From positions 3,334,784-3,398,783 of the forward strand of contig SJPJ01000001.1 in assembly GCA_007859835.1 (NCBI GenBank): 64,000 nt of DNA. Reading direction: 5' to 3'. A program made the translations under genes and the position numbers. Each line of letters begins with the position of its first letter. Within the stretch, counting starts at the first letter, position 1. The DNA is from Novipirellula herctigrandis. Its GTDB lineage: Bacteria > Planctomycetota > Planctomycetia > Pirellulales > Pirellulaceae. Shown here piece after piece: positions 1 through 9,936 of this stretch. The notes beneath the pieces were generated by a model. It was not told where the DNA came from and did no database searches. It worked only from the letters and a program-made list of their open reading frames with translations.

Positions 1-450
1 TCGATCCACCATCGCGACTTGGGCTATAAACGAGCCCGTCAATTCGTCATGGACCGTTTTCAACGCGATGTGATGAGCGATTTGGAATACAGACTCTCTT
101 GGGTCAGTACCGTGATCAAGGCCGCTCCGATGATCGGATTGTTCGGAACGGTGTTCGGAATGATGGGTGCGTTCAATACCTTGGCCTCTTCCGCTTCGGT
201 TAACCCCTCTGACTTGGCAGGTGACATTAACATTGCGTTGCGAACGACTGCGTGCGGTTTGGCGATTGCAATTCCGTTGATGATCTTGGTCGCAAACGTC
301 AATATCAAGATCGCCAAAATGGAAGATTTGGTCGGTTCGGGTCTCGGCCGGTTCATGTCGGTCTATCGCGAAGCACTGTCGCGAACCCCGAATGGCTCGG
401 CTGCCGCTAGCTCGGTTGATCCCAACTTGGCGATGCAATCCCCAAAATAG
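1..450 (+). CDS. MotA/TolQ/ExbB-type proton channel protein (5' partial)
   Basis: This is the C-terminal part of an inner-membrane proton-channel subunit of the ExbB/TolQ/MotA family, which harnesses proton motive force with an ExbD/TolR partner. The reading frame is open to base 1, so the true start lies upstream. Visible signatures are the hydrophobic glycine-rich stretch AAPMIGLFGTVFGMMGAF, the following DINIALRTTACGLAIAIP segment with its conserved Thr-Thr and Gly, and a polar C-terminal tail. Two membrane segments of the usual three remain. Two ExbD-type genes follow on the same strand, which supports the assignment. Which cargo or envelope process it energises cannot be told from sequence. 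Confidence 0.9.
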   Translation, partial: SIHHRDLGYKRARQFVMDRFQRDVMSDLEYRLSWVSTVIKAAPMIGLFGTVFGMMGAFNTLASSASVNPSDLAGDINIALRTTACGLAIAIPLMILVANVNIKIAKMEDLVGSGLGRFMSVYREALSRTPNGSAAASSVDPNLAMQSPK

Positions 451-594
451 GCAGCGTGTTTGAAAGGGGGACGGACGCTCCTCTTAGAAAACGCTTTCAT
501 TCGAAATAGCCGTAACAGAAACAGACGATTCAACAACACATAGTCCGTCCAACAAGCGGCCCTTCCAACAAAGGGTCAGACCGCTTTTCAAATC

Positions 595-1083
595 ATGAGT
601 AACGCTCAACTAGACGACTTGGGTCAAGACGACGATGCCATTTTGTTGCCGCGAAAGAAACGCGACGATGAAGAAATGGACATCACGCCGATGATCGACA
701 TCACATTTTTGCTTCTGATCTTCTTTGTCGTTGCCTCGAAAATGGACCCCACGCAAATCGGGACCATTCCTGAAGCCGACAACGGGTTGGCGATATCAGC
801 AAAAGATTCGGCGGTGATCTTTATCAAACCCGGCGGGGAAGACGAAGCAATTGTGGAACGACTTGACCATCGAGAGTTCAGTAAAGATGAACAAACGCAA
901 GCGTCTGAGATTATCGAATACGTCACAGCCGAACTCGAAAAGTCACAAGGTCGAAATAAGAACCATGTGATGATCATGGGCGATAAGGATGTTCCGGTCG
1001 GTCAAGTCACGCGAGTCCAGAAAATCATTGGCGATGCGTTTGACGATCTCGAACAAACTTACATTGCGGTCAAAGAGGATTAG
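595..1083 (+). CDS. ExbD/TolR-type biopolymer transport protein (first copy)
   Basis: This 162-residue protein is a single-pass ExbD/TolR homologue that would pair with the ExbB-type channel encoded just upstream. After an acidic and basic cytoplasmic N-terminus comes the membrane segment TPMIDITFLLLIFFVVASKM (about residues 31-50) with the conserved protonatable aspartate at about residue 35. The rest is a periplasmic domain. It follows the channel gene after 144 bases and precedes the second ExbD gene by 6 bases, so the latter two are probably co-transcribed. Length is normal for the family. Confidence 0.92.
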   Translation: MSNAQLDDLGQDDDAILLPRKKRDDEEMDITPMIDITFLLLIFFVVASKMDPTQIGTIPEADNGLAISAKDSAVIFIKPGGEDEAIVERLDHREFSKDEQTQASEIIEYVTAELEKSQGRNKNHVMIMGDKDVPVGQVTRVQKIIGDAFDDLEQTYIAVKED

Positions 1084-1089
1084 CGCACG

Positions 1090-1842
1090 ATGGCGATTGA
1101 AGTTCAATGCATTCAGTGCGGCAGCACTCATCAAGTCAACGATCGATTGGCCGGGCGAACGGTGCGCTGTCCCGAATGCGACACGGCCGTCCATGTTCCC
1201 GAAGTTGATCTCGTGAACCCGGCGGACGAGGTCGCCGCCGAAATTGTCGAAGTCGAAATCGTCGATGTTGAACCGGATAGCGAACCGATCGCAGCGATGC
1301 CAGTTGGCCACAACGAACACGCAGTGGGTCAACATGGCGCGGGCAAAGCCGACATCACGCCCGAACCGATCACTCCAGGGATCCTCGAAGATGAGGACAG
1401 CGATGCGATCCCGCGTCGCAAACCGCGTGAAGACGATGAACTCGACATGACGCCGATGGTCGATGTCACATTCTTGTTGCTGATCTTCTTTATGGTCACC
1501 GCCAGTTTCAGTCTTCAAAAATCGGTCGAAATGCCTCGGCAACAGAGCGACGCACAAAGCCACCAAACGATTGATGAGGATCAATTGGAAACCGTCGAAG
1601 TGCAAATCGACGATCGTGGATCGTTTCTGGTCATGGCAAAAGACTGGGAACGTGAAACACCGGGCAAGCAAAATCTAACCTTGGCTTTGAAGTCGGCCAT
1701 GACCAACGCCAACGAAGGGATGAAATTGATCATCACCGTTCACGAAATGGCAAAACTTCAATACCTCGTCGATGCCATGGACTCCGGAACAATCGCTGGC
1801 TTTACCGAATTGCAGGTCACCCAAGTCGATGGATTCGATTAA
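1090..1842 (+). CDS. ExbD/TolR-type protein with N-terminal zinc ribbon
   Basis: This 250-residue protein is a second ExbD homologue, longer than usual. Residues 1-40 form a zinc-ribbon-like module with Cys pairs at about 7/10 and 27/30 (CIQC and CPEC), resembling the MJ0042-type ribbon. An acidic, low-complexity linker follows to about residue 115. The ExbD core begins at DMTPMVDVTFLLLIFFMVTA, with the conserved aspartate at about residue 125, then a periplasmic domain. The ribbon would be cytoplasmic and could sense metal or bind a partner, which is inference. Position right after another ExbD suggests a heteromeric ExbD pair working with one channel. Confidence 0.9.
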   Translation: MAIEVQCIQCGSTHQVNDRLAGRTVRCPECDTAVHVPEVDLVNPADEVAAEIVEVEIVDVEPDSEPIAAMPVGHNEHAVGQHGAGKADITPEPITPGILEDEDSDAIPRRKPREDDELDMTPMVDVTFLLLIFFMVTASFSLQKSVEMPRQQSDAQSHQTIDEDQLETVEVQIDDRGSFLVMAKDWERETPGKQNLTLALKSAMTNANEGMKLIITVHEMAKLQYLVDAMDSGTIAGFTELQVTQVDGFD

Positions 1843-1908
1843 CCCAGCGTTTCGCCCTTCTTGCTGCTCTTTTCATGCCTTATAAATCAATCGAAACCGT
1901 TAACGAAC

Positions 1909-4900
1909 ATGCTTGCAAACGAATTGATCGACCTACTCGAACGTCGGGGTTTGCTAGATCAGGAAATCATCGAGGCGCTGCGTCAACAACTTGAACAAGG
2001 GACGCGTGTGACGCCCGAAGCGGTCGCAAAATTGTTGGTCGATAATGGCCAATTGACTCGTTTCCAAGCGAGTAAACTGATCGGTGAAATTCGCTCAGGC
2101 GAATACGCAGACGAGGTCGTTGAAGCCGAACCCGTTGGCGGACTCGAAGATTTGTCGATCGTCCCAGAAGAGATGGAAGAAATTCCCGTCGAAGCAATCG
2201 ACGAAGCACAACCTGCCGAAGAAGTCTACGCCGAGGCGGTACCCGTCGAAGCGGTTCCCGTTGAGCCCATCGAAGAAGAACCGTCGGAACCAGCGATGCC
2301 GATTGACCCTTCGACGCGCCCGGTCCGATCACGCCCCAAACCGAAGGAACACAAATCGGTTTGGGATTCGTTCAAAATCTACGGATTCGCTGGCATCATC
2401 GTCTTGCTGCTTTTGATGGGCTACGGTTTGTATTACATGCTGACTCGGCAAAGTGCGGACGAGTTCATCGGAGAAGCAAATACGCTCTACAGCCAGCAAA
2501 ATTACGTGCCGGCACAGGAACGTTACGCTGGTTTTCTCGAATCGTACGGTGAAAGCCATCAATACTCTTCAATCTCGCGGGTGCGGATCGTGATGATTGA
2601 ATTATACCGCGCTACGGAAATGTCTGACCCAACGCGTGGGCTCGAACTCGCACAAGATCGTTTACCGGGAATCGAAGAGGAACTGGGACTCAATGAAGAA
2701 CGTGGCAATTTAGCTGCGCTGCTCGTTGAGATCGCCGAGAACATTGCCCAGGCCGCATCGGATGCAAAAGAGACGCCCGAGAAAGAACGCTTGCTAGGCC
2801 GGTTGGAAGAGCAAATGGAGTTGATGGAAAACCCCAACTACATGACCGGATCGATGCGAACAACATTGTCCGGAAAATTGAGTGCCGTCGAAGAAGCCCG
2901 CGACCGCGTGCGACGGGACATCAACCGAAATGTTCGGCTCGATGAATCCGTCGCAGCAATGGAAACGGCACTGGAAGGAAGAAAGACGAAAGAGGCCTAT
3001 GACACTCGCTTCGAATTGCTTCGCGAGTTTCCGGAACTTCATGACAACAGTCGCTTGATGACGCTGATTCGATCCGCCAGCGAGATTCAGCAAACGTTGG
3101 TCAAATCATCCTCCGATTTACCAGAGCTAGTTCCTGCATCGGAGACCGAACCACCCAACCGCTCGATCGTGCTGACGACCGTCACGGGAACCGATGCTCC
3201 TGATTTGATGGACGAAATTTTGTACCTTCAAGCAGGCGGGTCGATGTTGGCGTTCGATGGCGAAACAGGAAAATTGCTGTGGCGCAAATTTGTCGGCTAC
3301 GGCCAAAACCATCTGCCAGTACGACTCGATGGCGGATCGGGCGTTCTGCTTAGTGAAGCGAAACTCCTCGAAGTTCAACGTTGTGACGGTGAAAACGGCA
3401 AACTGCGATGGCATTCGAAAATCGGAGAACCGTTCAGCGAGCCGATCGCCGATCGAAATGATATCTACGTTGCATGCGACTCAGGTCGTTTGGCGACGCT
3501 CGATACCGAATCAGGGGATGCGAAGTGGGCGACGATGATCCCACAGCCAATTGAAACGGGGCCGGGCGTGGAGTCGTCATTGTCGCGGGCCTATCAACCG
3601 GGCAACCATAGCAACCTTTACGTCCTCAATGCGAGGGACGGATCTTGCCTTGAAAGTTACTACGTTGGACACGCAGAAGGAACCATTAGCGTTCCTCCCG
3701 TTCCGCTCATGGGCCACTTGTTTGTTTTTGAAAACGCCGGTACCGACTATGCTCGGATGCACATCTTGAAACTCAACGAATCGGGTGAAGATCTAAAGCC
3801 TGCCCAAGCGCCGATCCGGTTAACGGGAAATGTCAAAATCAAACCGATCATCCAGGGGCGACGTGTGATTGTTTTGACCGACCGAGGCCAAGTGGTGGTT
3901 TGTGAAGTGGAACTGACCGCGAAACGCGAGCAAGTCAGTGTCGTGGCCGAACAAGTCGCTTCCTATGGCCAACCCACGTCAACCCAAATGGCCGTTGGCA
4001 AGAGCCAAATGTGGGTCACGGGAACTCGTATCGGTCGCTATGAATTGCAAATCAATACCGGCCGTGTGGTTCAAGATTGGTTCAAATACGAAGCCGACAA
4101 TTTCATTGGCGAACCTTTCTCCAAAGACAACACGCTCGTCCATTCACGCATCCTGCGCGGAACCTCTGCAATCCGAGTGACGGCGGCAAATGCAAAAACA
4201 GGCGAAGAGATTTGGCGAACCGATGTTGGAGTACCGATTGCTTCGATTACACCCAATCCCGATGGTGGCTATCACGTCATTACGACACAAGCGACCTTGT
4301 TTGAAATCGACCGCGAAGCGATCACAAGCGGTTCAACGCAAGGCCCTATTGAAAATCCCGGTGGTTCAGGGATCGCAATGCTGTTTGAAAACCCGATCAA
4401 GATCGATGACACCCGTTTCGTGATGATGAATCAAACCGGATCCGGTGACATTGTGGTTTACGATCCGTCACGCAATCGAGAGAAGCTGCGACGACTTAAG
4501 TTGGGACTTGGATCAGGAAAACCAAATGCCAGTGATACCGGTAGCGGGGAATCCAATTGCGGTGCGATCATATCAGGCGGTGGGTTGTTTGTTCCGCTCA
4601 ACACCGGACGCGCCGTGTTGATGAATTGGCAAACGGGCGCGATGCTAGGTGCCCCATTCCAACCCGCAGCGGATCCAGAGGCAGAGGTCCAATGGACCGA
4701 CATGGCAACATTGCCAAACGACCCTGACCAAGTGGTGATCGCCGACAGCCGCAACAAGCTTTACCGTCTAAGAGTGGCGGAACAAATCCGCGAGTTAACG
4801 CATAAAGATCTCGAAAAACCGTTCCTCGGCCCCACCACTTCGATTGGCGATACGTTCATTGCCACCGTCGGCGGCCCCGCATCCGACTTTGTGGTTGGCC

Positions 4901-5283
4901 ACGATATGACCAACCTCGATGAGAAGTTCAAAGTCTTGCTCGATGGCCGTGCAACATGGGGCCCAGTCGCTATAAACGGATATTGTTTGATCCGCACGAA
5001 CGATTCAAAGCTTCGTGCGTTTGGAAGTGACGGGAAAGAGAAATTTGAACTGCAGATCCCCACAGGCGATCCGGTTGGTTCACCGACTCAGACTGGAAAT
5101 GCACTAATATTGGCCGGTCGTAGCGGATGGGTGATCGCGTTGGATTCAACCACAGGCGAACTGTTGGGCAAAACGGACATTGGACAACCCATTTCATCCT
5201 CGCCACTTCCGGTCGGTGAACGGTTGCTAGTGCCCGGTGCCGAAGGAGCTATTTTTGTCACGGACATTCCGTCGAAACTTTGA
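1909..5283 (+). CDS. Membrane-anchored PQQ-like beta-propeller protein
   Basis: This large protein (about 1124 residues from the ATG at 1909) has four visible parts. Residues 1-60 are helical, with ELIDLLERRGLLDQ and LVDNGQLTRFQASKLI, a module I associate with planctomycete kinases and envelope proteins. An acidic Glu/Pro/Val-rich linker follows. One membrane helix sits at about residues 156-178 (YGFAGIIVLLLLMGYGLYY). The periplasmic part has a TPR-like helical region, then PQQ/WD-like propeller repeats such as LLWRKFVGYG, AKWATMIP and EIWRTDVG. It is BamB-like in fold but much larger. The frame is open to a TTG at 1861, but the ATG at 1909 gives the conserved N-terminus. It lies in the ExbB/ExbD cluster. 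No enzymatic motif is seen. Confidence 0.8.
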   Translation: MLANELIDLLERRGLLDQEIIEALRQQLEQGTRVTPEAVAKLLVDNGQLTRFQASKLIGEIRSGEYADEVVEAEPVGGLEDLSIVPEEMEEIPVEAIDEAQPAEEVYAEAVPVEAVPVEPIEEEPSEPAMPIDPSTRPVRSRPKPKEHKSVWDSFKIYGFAGIIVLLLLMGYGLYYMLTRQSADEFIGEANTLYSQQNYVPAQERYAGFLESYGESHQYSSISRVRIVMIELYRATEMSDPTRGLELAQDRLPGIEEELGLNEERGNLAALLVEIAENIAQAASDAKETPEKERLLGRLEEQMELMENPNYMTGSMRTTLSGKLSAVEEARDRVRRDINRNVRLDESVAAMETALEGRKTKEAYDTRFELLREFPELHDNSRLMTLIRSASEIQQTLVKSSSDLPELVPASETEPPNRSIVLTTVTGTDAPDLMDEILYLQAGGSMLAFDGETGKLLWRKFVGYGQNHLPVRLDGGSGVLLSEAKLLEVQRCDGENGKLRWHSKIGEPFSEPIADRNDIYVACDSGRLATLDTESGDAKWATMIPQPIETGPGVESSLSRAYQPGNHSNLYVLNARDGSCLESYYVGHAEGTISVPPVPLMGHLFVFENAGTDYARMHILKLNESGEDLKPAQAPIRLTGNVKIKPIIQGRRVIVLTDRGQVVVCEVELTAKREQVSVVAEQVASYGQPTSTQMAVGKSQMWVTGTRIGRYELQINTGRVVQDWFKYEADNFIGEPFSKDNTLVHSRILRGTSAIRVTAANAKTGEEIWRTDVGVPIASITPNPDGGYHVITTQATLFEIDREAITSGSTQGPIENPGGSGIAMLFENPIKIDDTRFVMMNQTGSGDIVVYDPSRNREKLRRLKLGLGSGKPNASDTGSGESNCGAIISGGGLFVPLNTGRAVLMNWQTGAMLGAPFQPAADPEAEVQWTDMATLPNDPDQVVIADSRNKLYRLRVAEQIRELTHKDLEKPFLGPTTSIGDTFIATVGGPASDFVVGHDMTNLDEKFKVLLDGRATWGPVAINGYCLIRTNDSKLRAFGSDGKEKFELQIPTGDPVGSPTQTGNALILAGRSGWVIALDSTTGELLGKTDIGQPISSSPLPVGERLLVPGAEGAIFVTDIPSKL

Positions 5284-5361
5284 AACGCGACCATGCTTTC
5301 AAGTGTCTTTTGACGGACCTGTCCACTTACTGGGGCTACTAAGTTGGCCGCGAGCGTATTC

Positions 5362-7716
5362 ATGCTACTGTTGATCACTCATTTCGAATTCCGCACCCGT
5401 CGCTGGCTAACTGTCGCAATGTGGTTGTTGGTTTGCGCGTTTGCGTTTCAAACACCGACTTCGGCCCAAATCGTCAACTATGCCGATTCGGGTCGCCCCG
5501 AACGCGTCGGTTTGGAACTGCTACAAGAAGAACCACACGACATCGTCTATTTCACGAAAGAATCGGGCGGTGGATGGGTCAAAGTGGTTCCGCTCAATGT
5601 GCGTGGACGCCGTATGCCAACCGACCCACGGGGCAAGTTGAGATTACGTGTCATTAGCCTCGAAGCTCGCAATTTTGCAGCCGATTGGGACGACATCGAG
5701 GATATCGATTTTTGGGAATCACGACTCGAGCGAGAGACGAAAGAGATGATTGCCAAGAATGACTTTCTTGGTGCCTACCCGTTCTTGTCAGTCCTGATTC
5801 GTGATTTTCCAAACCGTCCTGGACTCCGAGAGTTGCGTTCGGATTACCTATGGCAAGACGCGATTCATCGAGCCCAAGGGGGCGACTTTGAAGCGACGCT
5901 GGCAATGCTCGAAGAATTGCATCGGTATGCCCCCGAGTATCAACCCGATGCGTTGTTTCGTGCACTTAGTGGCGTGACGGATCGCTTGATGGCCAAGTTG
6001 GTCCAAGAGGGAAGACTCGAATTGGCCCAGCAAATGTTGGCTCGACTGGAAAAGGAATATCCTGCGGAGAAGATGACGACCATTGCGAAATGGAACAAAA
6101 CGTTCTTGGCGATGGCGTCGGAAAAACGCGCAGCGGCGATTCAAGCAAAAGACGCAAAGAACTATCGACTGGCTCGCAAGTTGGCCCGCGAAAGCGTCGC
6201 GGTTTTCCCTGACATCGACGGGGGCGAAAAGCTGATTCGCGAAATTGACACGATCTATCCTCTGGTGCGCGTCGGAGTGCTGCAAACGGCCGTAAAACTT
6301 GACCCGACTTTGATCGACAATTGGGCATCGCGACGATCAGGCCGCTTGGTTTATCGCACTTTGTTTGAAATGAAGGGTGCCGGACCCGAAGGAGGCGAAT
6401 ACGATTTTGTTTTTGGGAACACGACATCATCGCCCGACCGAATGCAGCTAGATCTAAATCTCGAACCCGAGCGACTTCCCGCCCCGCTTAACGAGATTCA
6501 AGCTTATTACCTCGCCGACGTCATGGCGGCGCGAGCTCAACGGGCTTCACCTGCTTATTTTTCGGCCTGGGCTGCTGCGGTCAATCAAATTGGAATCGAT
6601 CGCACAAAAGGAGTGCAGTGTCTGCTTCGACGGCCACACGTTCTGCCAACCTGCCTGCTGCAAATCCCCGTCGACGGCAGTTGGCTCGGCGGCAAAGAAG
6701 GCGAACCAACCGGAACGTATCGACGCGATACCGTGAACGATGACGAGGTTCGATACGTGCTAGCACGCGCACCACAAGACAACGAGCAAATTAAAGAAGT
6801 CGTTGAAATCCGCACCCGATCGGCAAGCGAAGGGGTCAGCATGCTATTGCAAGGCGAATTGGACATGCTCGACCAATTGTTCCCGGCGGATGCGGTTCGC
6901 TTACGCCAAAGTCGAACCATTCGCGTCCAGAATTACCCGCTCCCAACCGTTCATATGTTGGCGCCATGTTCGGACCATCCGTTTTTGTCTCAAAGCACGT
7001 TTCGCCGTGCCTTGCTTTATGGAACCAATCGCAAAGACATTCTGAAAGGCGAATTACTCGAGGGACTCGAATCACCCGGCTGTCAAGTCGTTTCGGGACC
7101 TTTCCCTGCTGGCATTGGAGCCGACGATCCGCTTGGCTACGCCTATGACAAGGAAATCATTCCACGAAACTATGAGCCGCGGTTGGCCAAAGTCTTGATT
7201 GCAATTAACGAAAACCAAATGAAGGCAGCCGCAGAACGCAAAAAAGAAACAATGCCGGAAATGACCCCCATTCGGCTCGCGTTCCCGGCTGACAATCTTT
7301 CCCGGGTCGCTTGCGAAGCGATCTCGTCTCAGTGGCAACTGCTTGACCTAGAGGTTGAATTAGTTGAATTGCCAGTCGGAATTACCTACCCGGAAAAAGG
7401 CACGGCCGATTTGGTATACGTCTCCGCCGCCGTCTGGGAACCGATCATCGATGCACGTCGTTTATTGGGCCCCAAGGGGTTGGCCGCCAGCGAAGACCAA
7501 TTAGTGGGGCTTGGACTTAGGCGACTGGAAGAGGCAAAAAATTGGCGTGAGGTTCGTGACCAATTGCTTGTTCTGCATTCCATCGCTAACAGCGAATTGC
7601 CAATTTTACCACTTTGGCAAATGGTCGATTCGTATGCCTACCGAAGAACATTGCGGGGTGTCGGAAGCGAGATCGTTTCGCTCTACCAAAACGCAGATAA
7701 ATGGCGGTGGCAATAA
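5362..7716 (+). CDS. Exported protein with degenerate extracellular solute-binding domain
   Basis: This roughly 784-residue protein starts at the ATG at 5362 with a signal sequence ending near the Ala-rich PTSAQ site. The N-terminal half is helical and TPR-like, with segments such as RLELAQQMLARLEKEYP. The C-terminal half, from about residue 310, resembles the family 5 solute-binding proteins of peptide ABC transporters (SBP_bac_5), shown by the block FLSQSTFRRALLYGTNRKDI and a final LPLWQ motif. No ABC permease or ATPase gene is adjacent, so it is more likely a structural or sensing part of the ExbB/ExbD cluster than a transporter subunit. Its stop codon overlaps the next start by one base, which indicates translational coupling. 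Confidence 0.72.
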   Translation: MLLLITHFEFRTRRWLTVAMWLLVCAFAFQTPTSAQIVNYADSGRPERVGLELLQEEPHDIVYFTKESGGGWVKVVPLNVRGRRMPTDPRGKLRLRVISLEARNFAADWDDIEDIDFWESRLERETKEMIAKNDFLGAYPFLSVLIRDFPNRPGLRELRSDYLWQDAIHRAQGGDFEATLAMLEELHRYAPEYQPDALFRALSGVTDRLMAKLVQEGRLELAQQMLARLEKEYPAEKMTTIAKWNKTFLAMASEKRAAAIQAKDAKNYRLARKLARESVAVFPDIDGGEKLIREIDTIYPLVRVGVLQTAVKLDPTLIDNWASRRSGRLVYRTLFEMKGAGPEGGEYDFVFGNTTSSPDRMQLDLNLEPERLPAPLNEIQAYYLADVMAARAQRASPAYFSAWAAAVNQIGIDRTKGVQCLLRRPHVLPTCLLQIPVDGSWLGGKEGEPTGTYRRDTVNDDEVRYVLARAPQDNEQIKEVVEIRTRSASEGVSMLLQGELDMLDQLFPADAVRLRQSRTIRVQNYPLPTVHMLAPCSDHPFLSQSTFRRALLYGTNRKDILKGELLEGLESPGCQVVSGPFPAGIGADDPLGYAYDKEIIPRNYEPRLAKVLIAINENQMKAAAERKKETMPEMTPIRLAFPADNLSRVACEAISSQWQLLDLEVELVELPVGITYPEKGTADLVYVSAAVWEPIIDARRLLGPKGLAASEDQLVGLGLRRLEEAKNWREVRDQLLVLHSIANSELPILPLWQMVDSYAYRRTLRGVGSEIVSLYQNADKWRWQ

Positions 7717-9638
7717 TGAATACAGATAGAATCCCCTCCCTATGCAGCCCGATCGGTTTGCTGTGCCACTTGGTCCTAATCGGTTTGGCGGCAGCAAACG
7801 TGGCGGCACAAGACGCTGCGGAAGCATCGATCGAGAATGTCTCGGCGGAGAGGCCAATTTCGCCCGCCGTGACTGACACAGTGCTCAAACCCGAATCGGC
7901 GTCGCTTCCCTACGAGCAACCGTGGGACTTTTTGCCTTACCGTGTCTTGGTTTGGGTCGTGTCGAGTGACCCGATGATCGACGCGAAATTGATTGAAAAG
8001 GATTTGCGATTGTATCTCAATCGTGATTTCTATTCGGTTTGGCGAATGAATGTTGTCGATGCGCCAGCCTCCGTTGCAACCGCGGCAAGGCGTAACATAG
8101 CCAAATTGAGTTTCCAGGAAATTTCGGCTTCGGACCCTGTGATTGCGGTCAAGCGAGATCATCCCGATGCCGTTCGTTTGCGTGTGGCGAAGAACGTTGG
8201 CGAGATGTGTCAAACCGTTCTTGCTACAAGCGGAGAGATCGAAGAAGTCTTAAAACGCGCCAAACAAATTGGCAACGAGTCAATCGATGGCATCGCTTCG
8301 AAACTAACGCCGGTTGACGGCGACGCGATGGTTGTGCTTGACAAATGGAAAGACCCTTCGACCGAAGCGATTTTAGTTTCACGCGGAATGACGGCGGAAC
8401 TTCATGACCCCGAACCTAAACTCATTGCGATACCGCAAAGTGGCTTGGTCACGGACGCGATCAAATCATATGACAAAATCTTCATCGTTCGGATCGACAA
8501 TGAAGTGGCGCCGTTCACGGTCAGTGCAATTGAATTCGACACACTGATGCAACATTTTGGAACCGTTGCAACCCAATCAAGCATGAAGATCACCGAAATA
8601 CCTACGTCCATCGGCGTGGCAGTGACGGAAGCCTTTGGACCGGTCGTACGGATCGAAGAAGCGGGCATGCGCAACGCCAGAGGATTGATCCGAGCAGCTG
8701 GGTTGGTACTCGACCCTGAGTCGCCGGCGATGATCCGTGTCGGCGATGTGCTTGAACCCATGACGCGAAAGAATGACCGAAACGGAAAACCGATCACGGT
8801 GGGGCCGATCGATTGGGCTTACCTCTTGGTAAAGGAACGTGAACAATCGCAACTCGAAATGGACTACCTCGCGGGTCGCGCCGGTGGCCTGCAAGGACGA
8901 AAGAACAAACGGACATTCCGAACGGCAATCCGCGTGCGACCCGTGGCCGATACGACCCTGCTGCGATTGCACGCACAAGGTGACGCCGATTTCCCGTTGA
9001 TTGGCTACGAAATCTATGACAAAAATCTTGAAACCGGCGACATGTCCTTTGTCGGCAGAACCGATTGGAATGGACGGTTGGATGTCCCGAAAAGTGACGC
9101 AAGTCCTCTCCGGTTGATGTATGTGAAAAACGGCGGCGCGATCCTGGCACGACTGCCAATGGTTCCAGGACTGACGGAAAAAGAGATTGCGGACCTGACG
9201 GGGGACGACATGCGTCTGCAGGCCGAGGCCTACATTCATGGTGTTCAAAATGCGATTATCGACTTGGTTGCCATCCGCCAATTGTTTGCCGCCAGAATCC
9301 GAGCCCGACTCCATGCGGGAGAAATGAAAGAGGCCGAAGATTTGCTAAATGAACTTCGCGATCAACCGACCAACGAACGACTTGCCGACGACATGGGCAA
9401 GAAACAAACCGTTTTCCTAAAAGTACTGGGAACACGAAATGTCGGTCAACGCAGAAAGATCGACCAGATGTTCACAATCACACGCGAACTGCTCTCAAAG
9501 CATATCAATCCCGCATTGCTCCGCGATCTTGGCGAAGACGTCATCACGGCTCGCAACAATAACGGACGCTTACCTGAGAAACAGCTCACCGCAGAAGAAA
9601 AAGAAAAGCAGGTTGTCGACACGACAAGTTCACCGTAG
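7716..9638 (+). CDS. Exported protein of unknown function, coupled to the solute-binding-like gene
   Basis: This 640-residue protein begins at the ATG at 7716, which overlaps the TAA of the preceding gene by one base. An alternative ATG at 7701 adds five residues. A signal peptide is plausible (GLLCHLVLIGLAAANVAAQD). The body is mixed alpha/beta without a motif I recognise. A segment near residues 420-480 looks like a small beta-sandwich (LIGYEIYDKN followed by FVGRTDWNGRL). The C-terminus is helical and charged (MKEAEDLLNEL). Its conserved position with the ExbB/ExbD, PQQ and solute-binding-like proteins is the only clue to its role, probably as a periplasmic partner. Confidence 0.7.
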   Translation: MNTDRIPSLCSPIGLLCHLVLIGLAAANVAAQDAAEASIENVSAERPISPAVTDTVLKPESASLPYEQPWDFLPYRVLVWVVSSDPMIDAKLIEKDLRLYLNRDFYSVWRMNVVDAPASVATAARRNIAKLSFQEISASDPVIAVKRDHPDAVRLRVAKNVGEMCQTVLATSGEIEEVLKRAKQIGNESIDGIASKLTPVDGDAMVVLDKWKDPSTEAILVSRGMTAELHDPEPKLIAIPQSGLVTDAIKSYDKIFIVRIDNEVAPFTVSAIEFDTLMQHFGTVATQSSMKITEIPTSIGVAVTEAFGPVVRIEEAGMRNARGLIRAAGLVLDPESPAMIRVGDVLEPMTRKNDRNGKPITVGPIDWAYLLVKEREQSQLEMDYLAGRAGGLQGRKNKRTFRTAIRVRPVADTTLLRLHAQGDADFPLIGYEIYDKNLETGDMSFVGRTDWNGRLDVPKSDASPLRLMYVKNGGAILARLPMVPGLTEKEIADLTGDDMRLQAEAYIHGVQNAIIDLVAIRQLFAARIRARLHAGEMKEAEDLLNELRDQPTNERLADDMGKKQTVFLKVLGTRNVGQRRKIDQMFTITRELLSKHINPALLRDLGEDVITARNNNGRLPEKQLTAEEKEKQVVDTTSSP

Positions 9639-9936
9639 CTAGAACGATCGCAGTCCAGCCGCCCCGCAATACGTTTATACGCGTTCGCATCTCAAATCAC
9701 GCCCCCTATACGGACGTAATGGCCAGCAAGGCCTCGAGAGTTTGGCGTCAGCTTTCACCTAGCCGACGCAAACACAAGAACGCTCTTCTCGTCGATCGAG
9801 CTACCGGTTATCCGATAATAAAACACAATCGGAGTACCCTACTCATATCGTTTCGATTCCGAGGTACAATCGAGCATTCACACGCCGCAGGCATTCGGAT
9901 CGCTTGCACCCGCCCCCACCTTCCAAAATCATTTCC

